A DNA stretch of 64,000 bases from contig CADEGF010000028.1 in NCBI GenBank assembly GCA_902826815.1, positions 1-64,000 on the forward strand, written 5' to 3'. The notes below the pieces were generated by a model, which ran no database searches, had not been told where the DNA came from, and was given only the letters and a program-made list of their open reading frames with translations. The DNA comes from an uncultured Mycobacteriaceae bacterium. Its GTDB lineage: Bacteria; Actinomycetota; Actinomycetes; Mycobacteriales; Mycobacteriaceae. Positions 7,432 through 15,502 of the stretch are shown here, in pieces. The position numbers were made by a program, and so were the translations under genes. How positions within the stretch are numbered: position 1 is the first letter of the stretch; every line of letters starts with the position of its first letter.

Positions 7432-9006
7432 ATGGCGGAGAACACTCGAGCCGTGGGTTCGGTCACCTATCGGGAGGCCGGTGAAGGGTATTTCGAGAAG
7501 CGGAAATTGCGGCGTCATGCCGCCTTCTGGTCACTGTGGGCTCTCGGCGTCGGCGCCGTGATCTCCGGTGACTTCTACGGCTGGAATCTCGGTCTCGATG
7601 CGGGCGGCTTCGGCGGCCTGCTCATCGCCGGGATCGTCATCACGATCATGTATTACGGGCTGTGCTTCTCCATCGCGGAGATGTCGCCCGCACTGCCACA
7701 CACCGGTGGGGCTTACTCGTTCTCCCGGTCGGCGATGGGTCCATGGGGCGGGTTCATCACCGGTCTCGCCGAGAACATGGAGTACGTGATCACCCCGGCG
7801 GTTGTCGTCGGTGCGATGGGATTCCTATCCCATGACATCGTTTTCGACCTGACCGGAGCCGACGGATGGTGGAACAGCCCGGTGCTGTGGTGGGCCGTCT
7901 ACTACATCATTTTCGTCGGCATCAACGTCCTGGGTATCGAGATCACCATGCGGTTCACCGTGATCATCACGGTCGCGGCGCTCGCGGTCCTGGCGTTCTT
8001 CTTCGTCTCCGTCATCTTCAGTGGGAAGTTCGACGCCGCCCTGCTCACCAACATTCCGCCGGAGGAGGGTCAGAGCAGCTTCCTGCCGAAGGGCATCGCC
8101 GGAATCTTCCCGGCTCTGCCGTTCGCGATCTGGTTCTACCTCGCGATCGAGGAACTGCCGTTGGCCGCCGAGGAATCCCACGATCCGAAGCGTGACATAC
8201 CCCGCGCGACAATCTGGGGACTCACGACGCTGATGGTGTTCGCCATCGGCATCCTGTTCCTGAACACCGGCATCGGTGGCGGCGCCGCAGCGATCGGAAC
8301 GTCGGCGACGCCGTTCTTCGACGGGTTCAAGGCGGTATTCGGCGAGGGTGCGGGGGCTTCGCTGCTCGGTATCCTCGCGTTGGTCGGGCTGATCGCCAGC
8401 TTCTTCACGATCATCTACGCCTACGGCCGCAACACGTACTCGCTATCGCGCGCAGGCTATTTCCCGCAGAGCCTGTCGATCACCCACCCGACCCGCAACA
8501 CGCCGTATGTCGCGCTCATCGCCGGCGCGGTGATCGGCTACGCCCTGTCGCTCGTCATCTATTTCGCCGGACAGAGCGAGAGCGCGGTCGCGGGCAAGAT
8601 CGTCGGCGCACTGCTGTACATGGCCGTGTTCGGCGCGGTGATCTCGTACTTCATGCAATGCCTGGCGTTCATCGTGCTGCGCAACAAGCTGCCGAACATC
8701 GAGCGGCCGTACCGCAGCCCCGTGGGTATCTGGGGTGCGGCCATCGCAGGCGCCATCGCGTTGGTCGCCCTGGTGTCGCTGTTCCTCAACGAGGACTACC
8801 GGCCTGGCGTCTACGGGACGGCGGTCTACTTCGTGATCGGCATCGTCTATTTCGCGGTTCGTGGACGGCACAAGCTGGTGCTGTCGCCGGAAGAAGAATT
8901 CGCGATGTCGCATGGACAGCACGGAGCGAACCTGCAGGAAGAGGGCTACGGAACGGTTTCCGTCAGCGAGATCGCCGGTGACGAACCGTCGACACGGACA
9001 CCCTGA
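7432..9006 (+). CDS. Ethanolamine permease-like APC transporter
   Basis: Inner-membrane APC-superfamily transporter of 524 residues with about twelve hydrophobic segments, most like the ethanolamine permease (Eat) group: GVGAVISGDFYGWNLGL in the first segment, PHTGGAYSFSRSAMGPWGGF and then LAENMEYV. The ATG at 7432 follows a strong AGGAGGAG. A SigA-like promoter with a palindromic operator lies just upstream and a hairpin terminator follows the stop. The location beside a gamma-glutamyl amine pathway (glnA4, PuuD-like, aldC, SDR) supports import of ethanolamine or a similar short amino alcohol, though substrate choice cannot be read from sequence. Confidence 0.82.
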   Translation: MAENTRAVGSVTYREAGEGYFEKRKLRRHAAFWSLWALGVGAVISGDFYGWNLGLDAGGFGGLLIAGIVITIMYYGLCFSIAEMSPALPHTGGAYSFSRSAMGPWGGFITGLAENMEYVITPAVVVGAMGFLSHDIVFDLTGADGWWNSPVLWWAVYYIIFVGINVLGIEITMRFTVIITVAALAVLAFFFVSVIFSGKFDAALLTNIPPEEGQSSFLPKGIAGIFPALPFAIWFYLAIEELPLAAEESHDPKRDIPRATIWGLTTLMVFAIGILFLNTGIGGGAAAIGTSATPFFDGFKAVFGEGAGASLLGILALVGLIASFFTIIYAYGRNTYSLSRAGYFPQSLSITHPTRNTPYVALIAGAVIGYALSLVIYFAGQSESAVAGKIVGALLYMAVFGAVISYFMQCLAFIVLRNKLPNIERPYRSPVGIWGAAIAGAIALVALVSLFLNEDYRPGVYGTAVYFVIGIVYFAVRGRHKLVLSPEEEFAMSHGQHGANLQEEGYGTVSVSEIAGDEPSTRTP

Positions 9007-9015
9007 TGTGACGGG

Positions 9016-9046
9016 GCGGGGAGGATCACCGCCCAATCCTCCCCGC
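9016..9046 (+). terminator. Strong hairpin after the permease gene
   Basis: An 11-base perfect stem (GCGGGGAGGAT / ATCCTCCCCGC) with a nine-base loop begins ten bases after the permease stop. There is no U-tract, as is common for actinobacterial terminators. It separates the permease transcript from the kinase gene at 9101. Confidence 0.6.
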
Positions 9047-9100
9047 ACACCGTAACTTTCGAGCTTTCACCTGGTCCACCAGCATCAGCGAGGGGGCGCC

Positions 9101-10573
9101 GTGTCTCTGGTCCTGGGAGTCGATGTCGGCTCGCAGAGCATCCAAGCCGTGATCATCGATGAAGACGGCGTCGTGGTGTCCGCCGGTTCGGCGCCGCTGA
9201 CCATGGTGCACGAGCACGACGGCTGGGCCGACCAGAACCCCTACGCGTACTGCGCTGCCCTGTGCGACGCGGTGCATGCGGCAACCCAAGGCGTACAGGC
9301 GGATCGGGTCGTTGCGATGGGACTCGGCAGCCAGGTGGACGGCGTGGTGGCCTGCGATGCCGATGGCACGCCATTGCGCGGGGCGATCATCTGGCTGGAT
9401 AAGCGGGCGACCAAACAGTGCGATCAGCTGGTGACCGCCGTGGGCGCCGATTCACTTGCCGAGCGCACCGGACTGGTGGCCGACGCGTCACACAGTGCGC
9501 CGAAGATGATGTGGATCCGGGAGAATGAACCACAGGTATGGCATGACACCGCAATGCTTGCTCCCGTCGGATCGTATGTGCTCCATCATCTCTCGGGTTC
9601 GCACGCCCAGGACGCCGCCAATGCGTCATCGACGATGGTGTACGACGTCGCCAAGGGGGATTTCGACGCCGAGTTGTGTGGTGCGGCCGGCCTCGACCCG
9701 GCGATGCTGCCTGTGGTGCGGCCGTCCACTGACATCGTCGGGACCCTGCGGCCGGGCGTGGCAGCCGAACTCGGGCTTCCCGCAACATGCGCAGTGGTCG
9801 TCGGCACGGGTGACGAGCACGCGGCATCCGTAGGAGCGGGTGCCATCGAGGCCGGGGTTGTCGTCGACGTCACCGGCACCGCGGAACCGGTGACGACGGT
9901 CGCTGCCGAACCTGTCCGCGATCCGCTCGGCGTCGTGGAGACGCACGGCCACGCGGTACCAGGGTCGTGGCTGATCGAGAACCCGGGTTTTGTCAGCGGC
10001 GGCAGTACGCTCTGGCTCGCCGAAGGACTGCTCGGCATACCGCAGGCCGAGATCTTCACGCGGGCAAGGCAGGCGCCGCCTGCCAGTGACGGGGTGTTGT
10101 TCCTGCCTGCGCTGTCCGGGTCGACCGCACCGCGTTGGAACGATGCGATGCGCGGTGCATTTCTGGGGTTGGCGATGAATCACACCTCGGCACACGCGGC
10201 CCGCGCGGTTCTCGAAGGATGCGCGTACGCACTGCGCGACATCGTCGACCGGCTCGATTCGCTGGGTCTCGGCCACGGCGAGGTCCGGATCGTCGGCGGC
10301 GGCGCGCGCGACGACCTATGGGCCTCGATCAAGGCCGATGTGCTCGGCAGGCCGATGCGCCGCGTCCGCACCCAAGAGGCCACCGCGGTCGGCGCGGCGA
10401 TGGTCGCGGGCGTCGGGGCTGGGTTGTTCGCCGACTTTGCGGCGGCATCGGTTGCTGTGCAATTGGATCCGGATGTGATCGAACCCGATGCCGCGAGACA
10501 ATCGCAGTACGCCGAGGGCTATGGCCGCTACCGTGCGGTGTTCGACGCCGTCGAGTCAGCGTTGGCGCCATGA
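9101..10573 (+). CDS. FGGY-family carbohydrate kinase
   Basis: ATP-dependent kinase of the xylulokinase/glycerol-kinase family, 490 residues. It shows the N-terminal phosphate loop LGVDVGSQSIQA, the catalytic aspartate in GTGDEHAASVGAG at about 240 and the adenosine-binding VGGGARDDLW at about 400. The GTG start at 9101 follows AGGGGG. The substrate is unknown: with a glycerol-1-phosphate-dehydrogenase-like protein (ATGA overlap) and a TIM-barrel protein next, a polyol or sugar alcohol phosphorylated at a terminal hydroxyl is plausible. Known mycobacterial FGGY kinases act on glycerol, tetritols and pentuloses; nothing here selects among them. Confidence 0.85.
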   Translation: MSLVLGVDVGSQSIQAVIIDEDGVVVSAGSAPLTMVHEHDGWADQNPYAYCAALCDAVHAATQGVQADRVVAMGLGSQVDGVVACDADGTPLRGAIIWLDKRATKQCDQLVTAVGADSLAERTGLVADASHSAPKMMWIRENEPQVWHDTAMLAPVGSYVLHHLSGSHAQDAANASSTMVYDVAKGDFDAELCGAAGLDPAMLPVVRPSTDIVGTLRPGVAAELGLPATCAVVVGTGDEHAASVGAGAIEAGVVVDVTGTAEPVTTVAAEPVRDPLGVVETHGHAVPGSWLIENPGFVSGGSTLWLAEGLLGIPQAEIFTRARQAPPASDGVLFLPALSGSTAPRWNDAMRGAFLGLAMNHTSAHAARAVLEGCAYALRDIVDRLDSLGLGHGEVRIVGGGARDDLWASIKADVLGRPMRRVRTQEATAVGAAMVAGVGAGLFADFAAASVAVQLDPDVIEPDAARQSQYAEGYGRYRAVFDAVESALAP

Positions 10574-11916
10574 CGATCCCCGACCCCAACGCCATCCTCA
10601 CGGAACTCCGCGAGAAGGGTCATCAAGACCTGCCCGACGTCGACATCCGCGTCGGCGCCTCGATTCTGGACAGCGCGATCACCGATGCCTGCGCGCGGCC
10701 GGGAATGCCTGCTCCACTGATCATCAGCGACGGCGGTCCCTACCAAACGTCTGACGGACCCGTGGTCGACCGCCTCGCCAAGAAGCTCGGCTGCCCCGTG
10801 ATCCAGTTAGGCACCGGCGTGGTGCGGGCTGACGAGGAAACCGTCGAGTGCGCGGTGGCCGAGGTAGCCACTGCGCGAATGATGATCTCGGTGGGCGCAG
10901 GCACGCTCACCGACATCGCGAAGGTCACCGCTCAACGAACCGGTAGCCGCCACGTCGCGGTCCAAACTGCCTGCAGTATCAACGGTTTCATCGCCGACCG
11001 CAGCGTGCTGATCATCGCGGGTGCGAAACGCACAGTTGTCTCGCGATGGCCGGACATGCTCGTCGCCGACTCCGATCTGATCGGCGCGGCGCCACCCGGA
11101 CTGAACCTCGCAGGTGTCGGCGACCTGTCCACGGTGCCCAACGCGGTAGCGGAGTGGGCACTTGCGGCGGGCCTCGGACACGGTCCCGCGTACGACGCCG
11201 CCGTCATCGAACAGGTGCTCGCCGCGATGCCCGCGCTTCCGACGCTGGCGCAGGCAGCCCGCGACGCCGAGCCTGCAGGGCTGGCCGACCTGGCCCGGCT
11301 CCTCGCGGGAAGCGGACTGTCGATGGGAATTGTCGGCTCGACCGCCCCTGCTTCTGGCACCGAACATGCGGTGTCGCACCTGCTGGAGATGGCGCTGTCG
11401 CAACGGCAGGGCCCTGCCGCACCGCACGGTATGCAGGTGACGGTCGCGACCCGGCTCGCGCTGCGGGTTTGGCAGCTCGTCGATCGCACGATCTCGTCGG
11501 CGACGGCGCAGGTGCGGGTGCCCGACGAGTCTTCTAGCCGGGACGCGGTCGCGCTCGCGTTCGCCGAACTCGGCGCGAAGACGGTCGAGGAGTGCTGGAC
11601 CGGCTACTCGAAGAAACGCAGCTGGCTGCTCGAGCACCTGGCCGACGTCGAGGCGATGGTCGCCGACTGGGAAGGGTTCAAGCAGACGGTGGCGCTTCCG
11701 ACCCCTGAGCAGTTCGACGAAGTCAGCCACGCGAGCGGACTGCCTACGCGGGCACGGGATCTCGGCTCAGGGTACGACGAGCGACTGCTGTTCTGGGCGC
11801 TGCGTAACTGCAATCTGCTCAGGGAACGGATCTCGATCGTCGACCTCGCCGATCTCCTCGGCGTCTGGTCGGACGATGCGGCGCGGTCGATCGTGGCCGA
11901 CGCCGAGAACGGATGA
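10570..11916 (+). CDS. sn-Glycerol-1-phosphate dehydrogenase-like (AraM/EgsA family) protein
   Basis: NAD(P)-dependent metal alcohol dehydrogenase, 448 residues, of the glycerol-1-phosphate dehydrogenase branch. Visible are the nucleotide-binding SVGAGTLTDIAK, the phrase QTACSINGF, and likely Zn ligands in HAVSHLLEM and PHGMQV. The start at 10570 overlaps the kinase stop as ATGA, so the two proteins are probably made together; the open frame extends upstream, but that part is out of frame with the kinase gene and is noise. A likely role is oxidation of the kinase product, a polyol phosphate, to a keto-phosphate. The genuine G1P/DHAP reaction is possible but unproven. Confidence 0.78.
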   Translation: MTIPDPNAILTELREKGHQDLPDVDIRVGASILDSAITDACARPGMPAPLIISDGGPYQTSDGPVVDRLAKKLGCPVIQLGTGVVRADEETVECAVAEVATARMMISVGAGTLTDIAKVTAQRTGSRHVAVQTACSINGFIADRSVLIIAGAKRTVVSRWPDMLVADSDLIGAAPPGLNLAGVGDLSTVPNAVAEWALAAGLGHGPAYDAAVIEQVLAAMPALPTLAQAARDAEPAGLADLARLLAGSGLSMGIVGSTAPASGTEHAVSHLLEMALSQRQGPAAPHGMQVTVATRLALRVWQLVDRTISSATAQVRVPDESSSRDAVALAFAELGAKTVEECWTGYSKKRSWLLEHLADVEAMVADWEGFKQTVALPTPEQFDEVSHASGLPTRARDLGSGYDERLLFWALRNCNLLRERISIVDLADLLGVWSDDAARSIVADAENG

Positions 11917-11940
11917 CTAGATAAAGGAGGCTCATCAACT

Positions 11941-12633
11941 GTGGCTGAATTTGTATTCATGCTCACTCACGGCGACCGGACCGTCGACAACGCCGTGGAG
12001 ATAATGCCGACTTTGGCGGGCACTGGACTGCATTACGTCGGGTTCAAGGACGTGGGCGCGGATCGTGCCCGCCAATGTGAGCTGGTTGGGCTCGCCCACG
12101 ATGCCGGCTTCGAGGTGATGCTCGAGGTGGTGTCCACCAGCGAGGAGGCCGAGATGTCATCGCTGCGTTCGGCGGCAGAGGCCGGCTTCGACTGGGTGCT
12201 CGGCGGCACCCACGGCGCCGAGACGGCAGGCATGCTGCCCGACGGGGTGCGGTACTGCCCGTTCCCCGGCCGCGTCGTGGACCACCCAAGCGTGCTGCTC
12301 GGCACGGTCGACGAGATCGCTGCCGACGCGGAGCGGCTCACCGCACTCGATCACGTCGGCGGTCTCGATCTGCTGGCGTACCGCCATCCGACTGCCGATC
12401 AGCTCGAGCTGATACGCGCCGTTACGGCCGCCTCCAACGGTCCGGTGATCGTCGCGGGCTCGATCGCCAGCATCGAGCGCGCCGTGGCCGTCGGTGAGGC
12501 GGGCGCGTGGGGTTACACGATCGGCAGCGCGATCTTCGACGGTCTGCTGCCGGGGGCGCCGTCGATCGCAGACCAGGTTCGGCGGGTCATCTCCGAGACC
12601 GTGTCGGCCGAGGCGCCCCACGGAACAACGTAG
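11941..12633 (+). CDS. Predicted TIM-barrel enzyme, unassigned
   Basis: A 230-residue protein with the repeating strand-helix pattern of a phosphate-binding TIM barrel; it ends with GPVIVAGSIAS and GAWGYTIGSAIF, which look like the two glycine-rich phosphate loops of HisA/ribulose-phosphate-binding barrels. An acidic/glycine motif (FDWVLGGTHGAE) and histidines are present, but I cannot match a named family. The GTG start at 11941 follows a very strong AAAGGAGG. It is the third gene of the kinase-dehydrogenase unit and could be an isomerase or aldolase acting on the keto-phosphate; this is inference from position. Confidence 0.6.
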   Translation: MAEFVFMLTHGDRTVDNAVEIMPTLAGTGLHYVGFKDVGADRARQCELVGLAHDAGFEVMLEVVSTSEEAEMSSLRSAAEAGFDWVLGGTHGAETAGMLPDGVRYCPFPGRVVDHPSVLLGTVDEIAADAERLTALDHVGGLDLLAYRHPTADQLELIRAVTAASNGPVIVAGSIASIERAVAVGEAGAWGYTIGSAIFDGLLPGAPSIADQVRRVISETVSAEAPHGTT

Positions 12634-12642
12634 GCTCGTGTG

Positions 12643-13383
12643 ATGCCCGGGCAGACGTTGCTCGCCGACCGGCTGCGCGACGAGCTGCTGGAAGAGATCA
12701 CCAGCTCGCATATGGCGCCAGGGACCAAGCTGCCGACCGAGGGTGAACTGTCGAAGCGATTCGGCGTGTCGCGGGCGACGGTGCGCGAAGCCGTGCGGGG
12801 CCTGGTCGAGGCGGGATATGTCATCCGGCGCAGGGGATCTGGCAGCTATGTCGCCGAGCGGCGGCGGATGCCCCACGGGCTGGATTCGACGTTGAGTTAC
12901 CTCGCGATGATCGAATCCGCAGGAGCGCACGCCGGTATGCGGGTTCTCGACGCCGCCTATGAGCAGTCCTCCGAGATCGACGGCGGATTGCAGCTCGGCA
13001 GAGGCGAGAAGATCCTCGCCGTCGAGCGCGTCCGGACCGCCGACGACCAGCCGGTCATCTACTCACGTGACCGCATACCCGCACGACTGCTGCCCGACGA
13101 CCTCGATCTGCACAGCCTCGACCCCTCCCTGTTCGCACTGCTGCGTTCCGTAGGCCATGCCGCCGACCACGCGACCGCGACGCTGCGCGCCGTCGCCAGC
13201 ACCAATTGCACGGCAAAGGTCTTGGGGGTCCGTCGCGGGAAGCCCCTGCTCTACATCGAAGAGATCGACTACAACCGGGACGGGACGCCGGTGATGTTGT
13301 CGCGCGAGTGGCACGTGTCCGAAGCTTTCGACGTCCGGATCAACCGACGGGCCCAGCGGCCGCCGAACTTCTCAGAGCGCTAG
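12643..13383 (+). CDS. GntR-family regulator, HutC/UTRA type
   Basis: DNA-binding transcription factor of about 246 residues: an N-terminal winged helix (residues 5-75, LPTEGELSKRFGVSRATVREAVR) and a UTRA effector-binding domain (about 95-240, YSRDRIPARLLPDDL). UTRA proteins usually repress until a pathway metabolite binds. It sits between the kinase/dehydrogenase/TIM-barrel unit and the glnA4 group and may control either or both. The ATG at 12643 is chosen over the adjacent GTG at 12640 because TAGG lies eight bases upstream of it. Confidence 0.85.
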   Translation: MPGQTLLADRLRDELLEEITSSHMAPGTKLPTEGELSKRFGVSRATVREAVRGLVEAGYVIRRRGSGSYVAERRRMPHGLDSTLSYLAMIESAGAHAGMRVLDAAYEQSSEIDGGLQLGRGEKILAVERVRTADDQPVIYSRDRIPARLLPDDLDLHSLDPSLFALLRSVGHAADHATATLRAVASTNCTAKVLGVRRGKPLLYIEEIDYNRDGTPVMLSREWHVSEAFDVRINRRAQRPPNFSER

Positions 13384-13385
13384 CG

Positions 13386-13411
13386 GTCTAATGGTCTGAT
13401 GACCTACCTTT
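13386..13411. promoter_or_regulatory. Putative regulator site in front of glnA4
   Basis: The 42 bases between the GntR gene and glnA4 hold a direct repeat GGTCTAAT/GGTCTGAT (13386-13401), an inverted repeat GGTC-TGAT-GACC (13393-13404) and the 9-mer CCTACCTTT (13403-13411), also found in the divergent permease operator. The pattern suits a GntR-type site, but the gap is too short to be sure that a separate promoter exists here. Confidence 0.4.
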
Positions 13412-13425
13412 AGGGGGTGACTGGA

Positions 13426-14775
13426 ATGCTGGCGCAAACCGAGTTGGAATCCTTGATCGCCGCTGGCGACATCGACACCGTGATCGTCGCATTCTGCGAT
13501 ATGCAGGGCCGGCTGATCGGTAAGCGCGTCGCGGCGCGGCTGTGGGTTGAAGACGTTGCCGCCCACGGGGCCGAGTGCTGCAACTATCTGCTCGCCGTCG
13601 ACGTCGACATGAACACCGTCGACGGCTATGCGATTTCAAGCTGGGAGACCGGGTACGGCGACATGGTGATGACGCCGGACTTCTCCACCCTGCGCCTGGT
13701 GCCGTGGCTGCCCGCCACCGCGCTGGTGATGGCCGACCTTTCGTGGACGGACGGCAGGCCGGTGGTCCAGGCGCCGCGCAGCATCCTGAACAGGCAGATC
13801 GACCGGCTGGCCGACAAGGGCTTGGTGCCCTACGTCGGCACCGAACTCGAATTCATCGTGTTCGACGACAGCTACCGGCAGGCGTGGGGGGCGGGATACC
13901 GCAACCTGACGCCTGCGACCGACTACAACGTCGACTACGCGATGCACGCGTCCACCCGGATGGAGCCGCTGCTTCGCGACATCAGGCTCGGCATGGACGG
14001 TGCGGGCATGTACTGCGAGGGCGTCAAGGGCGAGTGCAACCTGGGGCAGCAGGAGATCGCCTTCCGCTACGACCACGCGCGCGTCACCTGCGACAACCAC
14101 ACGATCTACAAGAACGGCGCGAAAGAGATCGCAGACAAGCACGGCAAGAGCATTTCGTTCATGGCGAAATACGATGAGCGCGAAGGCAACAGCTGCCATA
14201 TCCACATCTCGTTGCGCGGCGACGACGGCAGCGCGGTGTTCGCCGACTCGGATGCTCCCGACGGGATGTCGCCGATGTTCCGCAGTTTCATCGCAGGCCA
14301 GCTTGCGACGCTGCGCGACTTCACACTGTTCTACGCCCCTAACATCAACTCCTACAAACGATTCGTGGAGGGCAGTTTCGCCCCGACCGCTGTCGCGTGG
14401 GGGATGGACAACCGGACGTGCGCGCTGCGGATCGTCGGGCACGGTCATGGGATGCGGATGGAGAACCGCGCGCCGGGCGGTGACGTGAACCAGTATCTCG
14501 CGGTGTCGGCACTGATCGCGGGCGGCCTTTACGGAATCGAGAACGAGCTGGAGCTGCCGGAAGCGTTGGTGGGTAACGCCTATACCAGTGGTGCAGAACA
14601 CCTTCCGACGACATTGACCGAAGCCGCCGATCTTCTCGACAAGTCGAAGATCGCGCGCGAACAGTTCGGCGACGAGGTGATCGACCACTATCTGAACTAC
14701 GCGGCCGTCGAGCTGAAGGCGTTCAACTCCACGGTCACCGACTGGGAAAGGGTGCGCGGATTTGAGCGTCTTTAG
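13426..14775 (+). CDS. glnA4: Glutamine synthetase-like gamma-glutamylamine ligase
   Basis: ATP-dependent ligase of the GlnA fold, 449 residues, matching the GlnA4 type (Rv2860c of M. tuberculosis by context). Characteristic stretches are EGVKGECNLGQQEIAF (metal and substrate loop), GNSCHIHISL and NINSYKRFVEGSFAP. The gene order glnA4, amidotransferase, aldC, SDR is the same as Rv2860c-Rv2857c. In Streptomyces coelicolor GlnA4 attaches ethanolamine to glutamate, and with an ethanolamine-type permease nearby the same reaction is the best guess; polyamines are the alternative. The ATG at 13426 has AGGGGG eight bases upstream, whereas the GTG at 13417 overlaps it. Confidence 0.85.
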   Translation: MLAQTELESLIAAGDIDTVIVAFCDMQGRLIGKRVAARLWVEDVAAHGAECCNYLLAVDVDMNTVDGYAISSWETGYGDMVMTPDFSTLRLVPWLPATALVMADLSWTDGRPVVQAPRSILNRQIDRLADKGLVPYVGTELEFIVFDDSYRQAWGAGYRNLTPATDYNVDYAMHASTRMEPLLRDIRLGMDGAGMYCEGVKGECNLGQQEIAFRYDHARVTCDNHTIYKNGAKEIADKHGKSISFMAKYDEREGNSCHIHISLRGDDGSAVFADSDAPDGMSPMFRSFIAGQLATLRDFTLFYAPNINSYKRFVEGSFAPTAVAWGMDNRTCALRIVGHGHGMRMENRAPGGDVNQYLAVSALIAGGLYGIENELELPEALVGNAYTSGAEHLPTTLTEAADLLDKSKIAREQFGDEVIDHYLNYAAVELKAFNSTVTDWERVRGFERL

Positions 14776-15502
14776 ACCCGTACTCGGGATGACCACATAC
14801 CTGCAGCAGGCGCAGACCGGTGTGTGGGATGTCCACGCGAGCTTTCTGCCCGCCATTTATATGGAGGGCGTCAACCTCGCGGGCGGCACCGTGGTGCTGC
14901 TGCCGCCGCAGCCTCAAGACGCAGCGGACCGGGTGCTCGACGGGCTCGACGGGCTGATCATCACCGGCGGACCCGATTTGGATCCGGCCGCTTACGGGCA
15001 ACAGCGTCACCCCAAGACCGACGAACCCGTCGATGCCAGTCGCGCACGCGACGCGTGGGAGTACGCCCTGGTGGGCGGTGCGATCAGGCGCGGCATTCCG
15101 GTGCTCGGAATCTGCCGTGGCGCACAGGTGATCAACGTCGTCATGGGTGGCACGCTGCACCAGCACCTGCCTGACGTACTCGGTCACCCCAATCACCAGC
15201 AGGGCAACGCCGTGTTCTCCACGTCGTCGGTGCGCACCGTGGCGGGGACCAGGCTGGCGGCGCTGATCGGTGAGACTTCGGATGCGCAGTGCTACCACCA
15301 CCAGGCCATCGATCGGCTCGGCGACGGGCTGATCGTCAGCGCACAGGATGACGAGGGCGTGATCGAGGGCATCGAAATACCAGGGGCGAACTTCGTTCTC
15401 GCGGTGCAGTGGCATCCGGAGGAACGACTCGACGATCTTCGCCTGTTCTCCGCAGTGGTGAACGCCGCTGCGCAATATGCAACCCGAAAGGTGAACGCGT
15501 GA
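14762..15502 (+). CDS. PuuD-like gamma-glutamyl hydrolase (class I glutamine amidotransferase fold)
   Basis: A 246-residue hydrolase, the Rv2859c counterpart. The catalytic triad is visible: cysteine in GICRGAQ at about 118, and histidine and glutamate in QWHPEER near the end. ITGGPDLDP precedes the nucleophile. The TTG at 14762 keeps the conserved N-terminal strand RPVLGMTTY, which the next ATG (14789) would cut away, so I prefer TTG, with a 14-base overlap with glnA4. By analogy with E. coli PuuD it should cleave the gamma-glutamyl group from the oxidised product and return glutamate. Confidence 0.82.
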   Translation: MSVFRPVLGMTTYLQQAQTGVWDVHASFLPAIYMEGVNLAGGTVVLLPPQPQDAADRVLDGLDGLIITGGPDLDPAAYGQQRHPKTDEPVDASRARDAWEYALVGGAIRRGIPVLGICRGAQVINVVMGGTLHQHLPDVLGHPNHQQGNAVFSTSSVRTVAGTRLAALIGETSDAQCYHHQAIDRLGDGLIVSAQDDEGVIEGIEIPGANFVLAVQWHPEERLDDLRLFSAVVNAAAQYATRKVNA

